The notes beneath the pieces were generated by a model that did not search any database, was not told the origin of the DNA, and saw only the letters and a program-made list of their open reading frames with translations. DNA of 7,032 nt from Thermoprotei archaeon ex4572_64 (GTDB lineage: Archaea > Thermoproteota > Thermoprotei > Thermoproteales > Thermocladiaceae), in NCBI GenBank assembly GCA_002254895.1, contig NJDF01000037.1, positions 1 to 7,032 on the forward strand, read 5' to 3'. The position numbers were made by a program, and so were the translations under genes. Below, piece by piece: positions 1-5,847 of this stretch (the first letter of the stretch is position 1; every line of letters starts with the position of its first letter).

Positions 1-707
1 AGTAATGGTGATTTTGTGGCAAGATCGTAAATCTCCTTGTAAATACTCATATATTTTCCAACATACTCTTTAGGTAATTTATGGCCTAAAGTACCTATTA
101 TAACTATTGCTTTCAACTTCTTACTACCAAAAACAGCTCCAAGACCCATTCTACCAAAGTGTCTATAAGTATCTACATTGACGTTAGCATAACGTACAAG
201 TTTTTCACCTGCACGACCAATTCTCATAATTGTTCTAAATCCAGAACCTGGTGTTGCTTCTCTTAGGACTCTACCAATGGTTTCTGTAGATTTCATACCC
301 CATAATGTAGATGCATCACCAAACTTGACACCTCTATGATCAATTACTAGATATACTGGTCTAGGACTTGAGCCCCTAATGACTATAGCTCCATAACCTG
401 CAAATCTTATAGCAAGTGCTGAACGACCACCTGCATGTGATTCTGCGAAGTAATTGTTAAGGGGTGATTTAAAAACTGCAATAGTCTTAGAACCTAAAGG
501 ATAGACACCAGTAAAGGGACCTATAGCGAAGATTATAACATTTTCAGGACTTAGAGGATCAATGTTTGGCTTAACTTCCTCTTTGTATATCTGCGTAGCT
601 ACACCAATACCGCCAAGCCATTTATCAAAGAGATCTCTTCTATCTTCTATCCAGAACTTCTTCTTACTTAAATCTACGTAAAGGACTTTTGAAGGTATGT
701 TATGCAT
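1..707 (-). CDS. Aldehyde ferredoxin oxidoreductase family protein, N-terminal part (runs off window)
   Basis: Tungstopterin enzymes of this family oxidise aldehydes to carboxylic acids in the cytoplasm and pass electrons to ferredoxin. The frame runs from an ATG at 707 through 235 codons to the window edge without a stop. It covers the N-terminal domain that cradles the pyranopterin cofactor. Visible family features are the GGIG turn (residues 32-35), DPLSPEN (50-56), GPFTG (63-67), SPLNN followed by AESHAGGR (81-95), FAGYGA (102-107) and the highly typical FGRMGLGAVFGSKKLKAI (184-201). The family motif usually written GPAGE reads GRAGE here (164-168). The [4Fe-4S] cysteines lie further downstream, outside the window, so the subfamily (AOR, FOR, GAPOR or WOR type) cannot be decided. 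The gene starts 29 bases after the translin-like gene and may be cotranscribed with it, but an AT-rich element at 731-739 could give it its own leaderless start. Confidence 0.93.
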   Translation of the reverse strand, partial: MHNIPSKVLYVDLSKKKFWIEDRRDLFDKWLGGIGVATQIYKEEVKPNIDPLSPENVIIFAIGPFTGVYPLGSKTIAVFKSPLNNYFAESHAGGRSALAIRFAGYGAIVIRGSSPRPVYLVIDHRGVKFGDASTLWGMKSTETIGRVLREATPGSGFRTIMRIGRAGEKLVRYANVNVDTYRHFGRMGLGAVFGSKKLKAIVIIGTLGHKLPKEYVGKYMSIYKEIYDLATKSPL

Positions 708-730
708 TACTCTTATCTTAAGGTATAGGG

Positions 731-739
731 ATTTAATTA
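731..739 (-). promoter_or_regulatory. Possible TATA box for the aldehyde ferredoxin oxidoreductase gene
   Basis: On the minus strand this reads TAATTAAAT, centred about 28 bases before the ATG at 707, a spacing suited to a leaderless transcript. It overlaps the stop codon of the upstream translin-like gene, and no clear Shine-Dalgarno sequence is seen before the ATG. Cotranscription from upstream remains possible. Confidence 0.4.
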
Positions 740-1348
740 CTTATCTTCAACACTTAAGGATAGTCTAAATCTTAGCTGTGCTAGAAAGAGATCACTTCTA
801 GCATACTCTAGTAATCTTCTAGCATTATCAATTTTAGGTCTAAGTCCAGGAACTACAGCATCAGGTAGTACTATTGTTGATAAGTTCTCATAAATCTCCT
901 CCATAAATTTAAAGTACTTCTCAGCTCTTGAATAATCACTACTCCTTAAAGAATCAAGTACAAGTCTTCTAAGTTCACCAACAACATCACCAAGACCTAG
1001 TAGGTAAGGTACTTCAGAAACGCTCAACTCTTGAGGTGTTGGATATCTACTCTTAGTAACTATTTCATAAAGAACTGTAGCCTCTACATACTCAGTAAGT
1101 ACTCCCGTCAAGAAGCCACTAAAGTATAGTTCAGGATAATTTCTAGCTTTTGAAATAATTAAGTGAACAATCTCTTTAAGTCTTGATAAGTATTCGTGAG
1201 CTTTCTCAATATTGCCTTTCAAGACATTGTTAATAACTTCTTTTGAAAGTTTAATTACATCTCTAGAAGTCTTTATCAATTCATCTCTAACTCTATCAAG
1301 TTCTTCAAGTTTAGTAATAATGTTGCTAACTATCTCTTTTAAGTTCAT
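737..1348 (-). CDS. Archaeal translin-family protein
   Basis: This is an all-helical cytoplasmic protein of the translin/TRAX family, whose members bind RNA or single-stranded DNA as oligomeric shells. TRAX-type members are nucleases. Numbered from the ATG at 1348 (203 aa), it shows an N-terminal coiled helix (about 5-60), LTEYVEA (about 84-90), [11 protein letters not shown] (about 118-128) and a C-terminal [17 protein letters not shown] block (about 162-178). This order and spacing match archaeal translins. The paired glutamates in EYVEA correspond to the acidic residues used for catalysis in TRAX, so RNase activity is plausible but inferred. The start was chosen because the palindromic TATA element at 1371-1380 is centred about 27 bases upstream, which predicts a leaderless mRNA. 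Longer versions from an ATG at 1363 or a TTG at 1369 would start closer to that TATA than initiation normally allows. The aldehyde ferredoxin oxidoreductase gene follows after 29 bases. Confidence 0.85.
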   Translation of the reverse strand: MNLKEIVSNIITKLEELDRVRDELIKTSRDVIKLSKEVINNVLKGNIEKAHEYLSRLKEIVHLIISKARNYPELYFSGFLTGVLTEYVEATVLYEIVTKSRYPTPQELSVSEVPYLLGLGDVVGELRRLVLDSLRSSDYSRAEKYFKFMEEIYENLSTIVLPDAVVPGLRPKIDNARRLLEYARSDLFLAQLRFRLSLSVEDK

Positions 1349-1370
1349 TACCAAACTTAGCATAGACAAT

Positions 1371-1380
1371 ACTTATAAGT
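1371..1380. promoter_or_regulatory. Palindromic TATA box shared by divergent translin and hisI genes
   Basis: ACTTATAAGT is identical to its own reverse complement. Its centre lies 25.5 bases before the hisI ATG (1401) and 27.5 bases before the translin ATG (1348). Both distances equal the usual archaeal TATA-to-start-site spacing, so a single TBP site could drive two leaderless transcripts in opposite directions. No second TATA-like element fits either gene in the 52 bases between the two starts. Confidence 0.75.
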
Positions 1381-1400
1381 ATATCGAGAAGAGTTCAAAT

Positions 1401-1754
1401 ATGGTTTTAACTCTAGAAGAGGCTGAAAAAATCGCTAACACATTGAATTATAGGCATAGAGATAATACTGTAATTGCTGTTGTTCAAGATTTTGAAACAA
1501 GTCAAGTACTTATGGTAGCATTTATGAATAGAGAAGCAGTTATTAAGACGTTAACTACTGGACTTGCACATTACTGGTCTACAAGTAGAAAAAAGCTTTG
1601 GCTTAAAGGTGAGACATCTGGTAACTATCAATACGTTCTTGAATTTAGAGTTGACTGTGATAGAGATGCTGTACTTCTTAAAGTTAGACAAGTAGGTTCT
1701 GCATGTCATTTAGGATATAAATCATGCTTTGATAATCAAGTAATTAAGATATGA
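1401..1754 (+). CDS. hisI: Phosphoribosyl-AMP cyclohydrolase (histidine biosynthesis)
   Basis: HisI opens the adenine ring of phosphoribosyl-AMP, the third step of histidine synthesis, in the cytoplasm. The 117-residue protein has the full family signature. [19 protein letters not shown] (57-75) is the conserved substrate region. DCDRDA (85-90) carries the Mg-binding aspartates 85, 87 and 89. Three zinc-ligand cysteines are present at C86, C102 (in ACH) and C109 (in SCF). Length and motifs match mono-functional archaeal HisI. There is no fused HisE domain, so the pyrophosphohydrolase must be encoded elsewhere. No other his gene is in the window, so this is a scattered rather than operonic his gene. 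The ATG at 1401 is supported by the TATA at 1371-1380; the open frame continues upstream to 1212 but that part overlaps the translin gene and resembles no HisI. The next gene converges 13 bases downstream. Confidence 0.97.
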   Translation: MVLTLEEAEKIANTLNYRHRDNTVIAVVQDFETSQVLMVAFMNREAVIKTLTTGLAHYWSTSRKKLWLKGETSGNYQYVLEFRVDCDRDAVLLKVRQVGSACHLGYKSCFDNQVIKI

Positions 1755-1767
1755 GAGATAATCACCT

Positions 1768-2871
1768 TCAATCTTTAGAAGTGGATATAGTGTATGTGGG
1801 TATGAAAGGCTGTATAATTTCTTCAAAATTTCTTAAAGGCAAGTTACCATACTTACTTATGAGATCTTCATCGATATAATTTAATCTTAATTTATGAACG
1901 TTAAAGGTTAATGAGAAGTTTATAGTGAGTCTAGTCTTATTGACATTATTAAATCTGATGTCAAGTTTAGTTATGACTTTTTGTTTAGGTTCTATACATA
2001 CGTATGTATATAAATTCCATAACTCAAGATCAGAGTTCTGACGTAACTTACTTATGAGTTCATCGATACTTTTCTCAATATCGCTTCTTTCAACTCTAGG
2101 TACAACATATGTTGTTCTGTATTGATAATACTTCATAAAGATGTTTGTATAGTTGTAGATTACATCAACAATGTAGTCTTTATTCTCTAAAATTACCTTC
2201 GTTAAATTTACAACACTATCATATTTATAGCAGTAACTTATGTAACCATTAATACTTAACGTCCTATCGTATATAAAGACTTTAGCGATTTTCTTACCAA
2301 TATCTAGATATAGCTTTTGATAAGTTTTGACAATTTCTCCATAATTCTCAATTCTAAAATACTTTTCAAAACTAACATTACAGAAGTCTGGTATGTCAAA
2401 CTTAACTTCTAGTCCTTCAACTTCTTCACTTAAAGGTTTAGCTTTAATCTCATCAGCTAAACAGATCTTTACTCTTGTATTTTCAACTTCTTCAAGAATG
2501 GTGGAATTGATAAGTTCAATAAGTACTTTATACTTGTACTTCTCAAAATCATGTCTTTCAACGTTTAGTATAGTCTTTAGTGTTGGTATGTGTACGTAGA
2601 TTAGGGTATAGTTTTCCTTTTCAGAAAACTTAGTGCCATACTTGATATTTGAAGAGTTGACGTTGACAATTATGATAGTACTTCCACCATACCTAACATT
2701 TAAGAGAAACGTTAAGTCGCCTTCGAACTCGTACATTCCCTCTTTCACAATTTCAACGAGATCCTTAAGTTCTGGAATTGAAGGTTGAAGACTCATCATA
2801 TAGTAAGCGTATGTAGCTGCACCTATAATGATCGCTATAGTAATGATAGTTATGACTACTTTTCTAACCAT
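1768..2871 (-). CDS. Hypothetical membrane-anchored extracellular protein
   Basis: I do not recognise this 367-residue protein. It begins with a short basic end (MVRK) and one hydrophobic segment (about 5-26, rich in I, V, T and A), consistent with an uncleaved signal anchor or signal peptide. The remainder is hydrophilic and would lie outside the cell. That part contains eight N-X-S/T sequons (N72, N87, N122, N165, N222, N240, N311, N318), as expected for an N-glycosylated archaeal surface protein, and four cysteines (C137, C164, C214, C292) that could form two disulfides. No catalytic motif, metal site or repeat was seen. It is a single-gene unit: a TATA at 2891-2900 sits about 25 bases before the ATG, the divergent tRNA-Leu lies behind it, and hisI converges on its 3' end. 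A substrate-binding, S-layer-associated or envelope role is possible but unsupported. Confidence 0.8.
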   Translation of the reverse strand: MVRKVVITIITIAIIIGAATYAYYMMSLQPSIPELKDLVEIVKEGMYEFEGDLTFLLNVRYGGSTIIIVNVNSSNIKYGTKFSEKENYTLIYVHIPTLKTILNVERHDFEKYKYKVLIELINSTILEEVENTRVKICLADEIKAKPLSEEVEGLEVKFDIPDFCNVSFEKYFRIENYGEIVKTYQKLYLDIGKKIAKVFIYDRTLSINGYISYCYKYDSVVNLTKVILENKDYIVDVIYNYTNIFMKYYQYRTTYVVPRVERSDIEKSIDELISKLRQNSDLELWNLYTYVCIEPKQKVITKLDIRFNNVNKTRLTINFSLTFNVHKLRLNYIDEDLISKYGNLPLRNFEEIIQPFIPTYTISTSKD

Positions 2872-2890
2872 GTATCAGTAAGGTAATCCT

Positions 2891-2900
2891 TATTTATAAA
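2891..2900 (-). promoter_or_regulatory. TATA box of the membrane-anchored hypothetical gene
   Basis: The minus strand reads TTTATAAATA. Its centre is about 25 bases upstream of the ATG at 2871, predicting a leaderless mRNA. Confidence 0.7.
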
Positions 2901-2927
2901 ATATTACTGATAGACGTAATGAAAGAC

Positions 2928-2935
2928 TTATAAAT
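2928..2935 (+). promoter_or_regulatory. TATA box of tRNA-Leu
   Basis: TTATAAAT is centred about 33 bases before the first base of the mature tRNA. Transcription would begin a few bases upstream and leave a short 5' leader for RNase P. Confidence 0.65.
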
Positions 2936-2964
2936 TAATTCAACACGTAATTTTAACCAAGATA

Positions 2965-3074
2965 GCGGGGGTGCCCGAGTCAGGTCAAAGGGGGCTGTAG
3001 GGAATACCTACCCCTAAGGACTCAAGATCCGCTGGCGTAGGCCTGCGTGGGTTCAAATCCCACCCCCCGCACCA
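2965..3074 (+). tRNA. tRNA-Leu(CAA), with 22-nt intron at position 28/29
   Basis: The acceptor stem pairs GCGGGGG (2965-2971) with CCCCCGC (3064-3070), followed by discriminator A and an encoded CCA (3072-3074). The D arm is CCC with GGG, with GG in the loop. The T arm is GTGGG TTCAAAT CCCAC (3047-3063). A 14-base class II variable arm (3033-3046) identifies a leucine tRNA. The anticodon loop CTCAAGA (3021-3027) gives CAA, which reads UUG. The bases just before the loop do not complete the anticodon stem until 2996-3017 is removed. GC (2994-2995) joined to GGA (3018-3020) then pairs perfectly with TCCGC (3028-3032). The mature length is 88 with CCA. The wild-type anticodon and intact arms argue for a working gene. 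Confidence 0.95.
2996..3017 (+). other. Non-canonical tRNA intron (bulge-helix-bulge) in tRNA-Leu
   Basis: This 22-nt intron lies between tRNA positions 28 and 29 in the anticodon stem. It folds into the archaeal splicing motif. The inner helix is GTAGG (2997-3001) with CCTAC (3007-3011), closed by a 5-nt loop. The 5' bulge is G-C|T (2994-2996). The four-pair central helix is GGGG (2990-2993) with CCCT (3012-3015, one G-U pair). The 3' bulge is A-A|G (3016-3018). The cuts in both bulges agree exactly with the boundaries needed to restore the anticodon stem, and the flanking bases allow no shifted alternative. The outer helix on the exon side is weak, a relaxed form. Such sites normally need the heterotetrameric crenarchaeal splicing endonuclease (family knowledge). 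Confidence 0.88.
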
Positions 3075-3143
3075 TAATGTAAAGGGACATAACATCTATC
3101 TCCATCTGAGTATCTATGTTTCAACTCTTTAAAATGTAGAAAG

Positions 3144-3152
3144 TATTTAAAG
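3144..3152 (+). promoter_or_regulatory. TATA box of the winged-helix/methyltransferase operon
   Basis: TATTTAAAG is centred 26 bases upstream of the ATG at 3174, giving a predicted leaderless mRNA. No comparable element precedes the downstream methyltransferase gene, so this probably drives both genes. Confidence 0.7.
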
Positions 3153-3173
3153 TTTAAACTCTATAATCAATTT

Positions 3174-3656
3174 ATGAATGAGTATTTGAAGTTCATAATT
3201 TTAGAGTTAATTCGTAGAGGATATGATACTCTCAATAAAATTATTGATAATCTTGAAGATGTAGATCCTAAAGAAGTTGAAAATACGCTTAAAGAACTTG
3301 AAGATCAAGAACTCATCAAGAAGGTCAAGAAAGGCCTTATAGTTAAGAGAGAGGTCTACACCTTGACCTATAATGGTTATGAAGAACTTAATAGATTGAG
3401 AAGTAAGGTTGAAGAAAAACTTAAACAAGCAAGTGAACTTGTAAGATTAGGTAGAAGAGAGGAAGCTTCAGAAGTACTTAGTCCTTTAGTAGACTTCTTA
3501 CCACTACTCGTAATGTTCGGCTTCATACAGGACTTCATGCTGTTGAGTTTCCTATCTAGCATGTATGGCATAGCACTTCCTGAACACAATATTGAGGAAG
3601 AAGAAGTGGAAACTGAAGTTGATGAAGTTGAAGATGTAGATTTTGATGTCTTTTAA
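3174..3656 (+). CDS. Winged helix-turn-helix protein with acidic tail, probable transcription regulator
   Basis: This is a 160-residue protein with a winged-helix-like N-terminus (about 1-75). Its pattern is a first helix EYLKFIILELIRRG, the recognition region DPKEVENTLKELEDQELIKK (about 31-50) and a wing ending in VYTLTYNGYEELNRL (about 61-75). This resembles PadR-like and other small archaeal winged-helix regulators. A helical linker (about 76-100) leads to a hydrophobic stretch (about 104-135) that may form a dimer interface. The last 21 residues are strongly acidic, with a run of glutamates at 141-144. DNA binding is inferred from the fold; the target is unknown. The gene overlaps the methyltransferase gene by 11 bases, so the two are translated from one transcript, and the protein may regulate that operon or its own promoter. 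Confidence 0.72.
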   Translation: MNEYLKFIILELIRRGYDTLNKIIDNLEDVDPKEVENTLKELEDQELIKKVKKGLIVKREVYTLTYNGYEELNRLRSKVEEKLKQASELVRLGRREEASEVLSPLVDFLPLLVMFGFIQDFMLLSFLSSMYGIALPEHNIEEEEVETEVDEVEDVDFDVF

Positions 3657-4839
3657 ATTTATAGAGATTGTTGAAGGTTTAGAAATTGATTTAAAGCTAT
3701 ACAAGTATTTACTTGAATATTTTAGTGATAGTGAGCTTAGGTTAATGTTTAAATACATTAAAAAACCACCACACCGATACTACGTTAGAGTTAATACTTT
3801 AAAGATAAGTACTGAAGAACTTGTAGAGAGATTAAGAAGTAGAAAGTTATATGCACATTTTGATGAATACTTAAGTGAAGCTATCTGGTTTAGAATTGAA
3901 GGACCTTTTAAGATACCTAGTGCTAGAAGGATAGTTATTGTTGATAAATTTGCAGCTGAAAGTATATACATAGGTGCTAATCTGTACTTTCCAGGAATTG
4001 TAAGGTGTGAAGATGTTCGTAAAGGTGATGAAGTAAACATAATGGCACCTAATGGTGAAGTTATAGCCTACGGTATTGCGGAGGAAGATCTATCAAGTAC
4101 TTCTCTGAAAAATAGAAAGGGACTTGCAGTTAGAGTAATTAAGAGTATCTATAAGGCACCTAAGATTAGAGAACTCCCCGAGTACATTAATGGCCTTATT
4201 TATGATCAATCACTACCTGCTCAATGGACATCACATATACTTAATCCTGAAGAAGGTGAATTAATAATCGATATGTGTGCATCACCTGGTGGTAAGTTAA
4301 GTCACATTGTTCAATTATGTAAAGGTAGAGCAAGAATTTACGCTTTCGATAGGAGTAGTAGAAAGATACTTCAAGTACTAGATACATTACGCAGATTAGA
4401 CATGATAAATCATGTAGAGGTTAGAATTGCAGATTCTAGATACCTAGATATTGATTATCCTGAACTCGTGGGTAAAGTTGATAAGATACTTCTCGATCCA
4501 TCATGTACAAGCATAGGTGTCAGACCTAAGCTCTTTGATAGAAAATGTATGAGTCAAGTTAAGGCAGCTTCAAATTATCAAAGACAATTCATAAGTACTG
4601 CTTGCAAACTGTTAAGAAGAGGGGGTATATTAGTATACTCAACCTGTACTCTAACCCCCATGGAGAATGAAGATATTGTTAACTACGCTTTAAGAATAGG
4701 TTTTGATGTTGAGTATGTTGATGTACCGTCTAAAAGTTATGGTCTATATTACCCATGGTCTTTCATGCTTGCAAGATTTTATCCACATATACAAGATACT
4801 CCAGGATTTTTTATAGCTAAGCTGGTTAAGAAAGGTTAA
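3646..4839 (+). CDS. PUA-domain tRNA (cytosine-C5) methyltransferase, NSUN6-like
   Basis: This 397-residue member of the NOL1/NOP2/Sun family transfers a methyl group from S-adenosylmethionine to C5 of cytosine in RNA. Domains in order are an N-terminal segment (1-90), an inserted PUA RNA-binding domain (about 95-170, with KGDEV and MAPNGEVIAYG), and a Rossmann methyltransferase domain (about 175-397). Motif I is DMCASPGGK (209-217), motif IV is LDPSCTSIGVRPKL (283-296) with C287, and motif VI is YSTCTLTPMENE (331-342) with C334. These two cysteines form the catalytic pair of the family. The PUA insertion and GVRPKL are typical of archaeal NSUN6 homologues, which make m5C72 in the tRNA acceptor end; both tRNAs here have C72. 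The residue before C287 is Ser, where many relatives have Pro. The ATG at 3646 overlaps the regulator gene; a TTG one codon upstream is less likely. The rhomboid gene converges 12 bases downstream. Confidence 0.92.
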   Translation: MSFKFIEIVEGLEIDLKLYKYLLEYFSDSELRLMFKYIKKPPHRYYVRVNTLKISTEELVERLRSRKLYAHFDEYLSEAIWFRIEGPFKIPSARRIVIVDKFAAESIYIGANLYFPGIVRCEDVRKGDEVNIMAPNGEVIAYGIAEEDLSSTSLKNRKGLAVRVIKSIYKAPKIRELPEYINGLIYDQSLPAQWTSHILNPEEGELIIDMCASPGGKLSHIVQLCKGRARIYAFDRSSRKILQVLDTLRRLDMINHVEVRIADSRYLDIDYPELVGKVDKILLDPSCTSIGVRPKLFDRKCMSQVKAASNYQRQFISTACKLLRRGGILVYSTCTLTPMENEDIVNYALRIGFDVEYVDVPSKSYGLYYPWSFMLARFYPHIQDTPGFFIAKLVKKG

Positions 4840-4851
4840 GAAATAGTGCAT

Positions 4852-5448
4852 CTAGTAGTAAATAATGATTTTTCTTCCTCTCTCCCTAGCAATCAATGCT
4901 CCAAGAACTAACCCTGTTATAAAGCCTAGCACATGTCCTAAAACGTCTACATGTGCTACTAACCCAACAACATTTATAAGTATTAATGCTATAATGTTCA
5001 TGGGGTGAAGTATTGCTCTTCTAATAGGTGTGACTGCAACCATACCTACTAAACCAAAAATAGCACCACTAGAACCCACACTCAATACTAAATCATGAAG
5101 TAGAAGTAGATGTATTATGGGGGAGAAACCAGCAACTAAACCACAAGTAATGTATGATGCTAAGAATTTACTTCTCGACCTTAAATATCTCTCAAGCAAT
5201 GAGCCAATAACAAACAGTGCATACATATTCATTAGCAAATGTAGAAAATCCGCGTGAATAAACATGTAAGTAAATAATCTATAGTACTCTCCAAGTAGAA
5301 TTTCAGGCGAAGCACCATACGTTATGAAGATGTGATATAGAGCTTTCTTAACTTCAGGAACATTACCATAACTGAAAGCATAGAAGTATATTAGAAAGAA
5401 TACCAGCACATTCATAACTATAAGTACAATTGTTGCTGTAACTCTCAT
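4852..5448 (-). CDS. Rhomboid-family intramembrane serine protease
   Basis: Rhomboids are membrane-embedded proteases that cut other membrane proteins within or near their transmembrane segments. This compact 198-residue protein has about six hydrophobic segments. The catalytic Ser is S127 in GSSG (125-128). The catalytic His is H172 in GHVLGFITG (171-179). The conserved loop and helix motif H65-x4-H70-x3-N74 (HADFLHLLMNM) corresponds to H145, H150 and N154 of E. coli GlpG. All key residues are present, so an active enzyme is likely; the substrate is unknown. There is no extra cytoplasmic domain. The start at 5448 is supported by a TATA at 5471-5478 about 26 bases upstream. It appears to be transcribed alone and is convergent with the methyltransferase gene. 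Confidence 0.95.
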   Translation of the reverse strand: MRVTATIVLIVMNVLVFFLIYFYAFSYGNVPEVKKALYHIFITYGASPEILLGEYYRLFTYMFIHADFLHLLMNMYALFVIGSLLERYLRSRSKFLASYITCGLVAGFSPIIHLLLLHDLVLSVGSSGAIFGLVGMVAVTPIRRAILHPMNIIALILINVVGLVAHVDVLGHVLGFITGLVLGALIARERGRKIIIYY

Positions 5449-5470
5449 GAAGGTCTTGTAGAGAGAGAAA

Positions 5471-5478
5471 TATAAATA
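5471..5478 (-). promoter_or_regulatory. TATA box of the rhomboid gene
   Basis: The minus strand reads ATTTATA across 5471-5477, centred about 26 bases before the ATG at 5448, consistent with a leaderless mRNA. Confidence 0.7.
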
Positions 5479-5521
5479 CTTGATTTACAAGACTCTGTGA
5501 AGAAGCTAACATAAGAGAATC

Positions 5522-5530
5522 CTTAAAAAT
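5522..5530 (+). promoter_or_regulatory. TATA-like box of tRNA-Ala
   Basis: CTTAAAAAT is centred about 28 bases before the first tRNA base (5554), placing the transcription start at or just before the mature 5' end. Confidence 0.55.
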
Positions 5531-5553
5531 CATAGAAATAAACCTACCATACA

Positions 5554-5820
5554 GGGCCGGTAGTCTAGCCTGGAAGGATATGGGGGCTAGGAGGGGCTGA
5601 TTGATGATGTTTTTGACCCTTCTTTCATTGTTTGTAAGAGGAGAAAGTGCGAAGTGGTTAACGAATTACTTTCCCGAAACCTCACGAGCAGAGATTATTT
5701 AATAATCTAGAGGTAAATTTTTAAATTAGTGTAAAACTCAAAACTCAACCCTCCTAGCCCCCACTTGATGCCCGCTTGGCGCGCGGGCGGTCCCGGGTTC
5801 AAATCCCGGCCGGTCCACCA
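5554..5820 (+). tRNA. tRNA-Ala(GGC), interrupted by a 190-nt intron
   Basis: The acceptor stem pairs GGGCCGG (5554-5560) with CCGGTCC, including the G3-U70 wobble pair that is the identity element for alanine, followed by A73 and an encoded CCA (5818-5820). The D arm is GTCT (5563-5566) with GGAT (5576-5579). After removing 5580-5769, the gene continues with G26 and an anticodon arm CCCGC TTGGCGC GCGGG (5771-5787), giving anticodon GGC. A five-base variable loop CGGTC and a T arm CCGGG TTCAAAT CCCGG follow. The mature length is 77 with CCA. All arms are intact. Unspliced, the D arm and anticodon arm are 190 bases apart, so simple tRNA scans may miss this gene. Confidence 0.93.
5580..5769 (+). 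other. Large non-canonical tRNA intron in tRNA-Ala (position 25/26)
   Basis: The exon fits allow the boundary to slide by up to three bases because GAT occurs at both ends. The splice motif selects 5579|5580 and 5769|5770. A 15-pair perfect stem, TGGGGGCTAGGAGGG (5581-5595) with its complement at 5749-5763, forms the inner helix. Three-base bulges ATA (5578-5580) and ATG (5768-5770) flank a short central helix of AAGG with CTTG, which has one G-U pair and one A-G mismatch, so the motif is a relaxed bulge-helix-bulge. The 153-base loop carries a 7-pair hairpin with loop TTA (5692-5708) and a possible 6-pair stem GAAAGT (5643-5648) with ACTTTC (5668-5673). It has no open frame long enough for a homing endonuclease and no complete C/D guide RNA. 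Confidence 0.82.
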
Positions 5821-5847
5821 ATCTTCTCTCACTCCCTCTAGAAGATT
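5821..5847 (+). other. Stem-loop directly behind tRNA-Ala
   Basis: ATCTTCT (5821-5827) is perfectly complementary to AGAAGAT (5840-5846), with a 12-base pyrimidine-rich loop between. It extends one more pair if the last A of the encoded CCA is included (5820 with 5847). It could be a 3' trailer structure for tRNA end processing or transcription termination. There is no following T-run of the usual archaeal terminator type. Confidence 0.45.

Noticed and set aside
1212..1400. Upstream extension of the hisI frame by 63 codons
   Set aside because: It overlaps the translin gene on the other strand, lacks HisI similarity, and the TATA at 1371-1380 places initiation at 1401.
2393..2599. Plus-strand frame of 68 codons inside the membrane-anchored protein gene
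   Set aside because: It is antisense to a longer, promoter-supported gene and has low-complexity Ser/Thr/Leu content typical of an antisense frame.
2996..3017. Reading the 22 extra bases as a defective tRNA-Leu pseudogene
   Set aside because: Removing them restores every stem and the segment forms a proper splice motif, so an intron explains the data better.
3207..4040. Several minus-strand frames opposite the regulator and methyltransferase genes
   Set aside because: They lie fully opposite two well-supported genes, show no motifs and have no promoters.
5596..5610. Possible C/D guide RNA boxes (CTGA and TTGATGATG) at the start of the tRNA-Ala intron loop
   Set aside because: The D-like box comes before the C-like box, the C box has a wrong first base, and no later CTGA exists in the loop.
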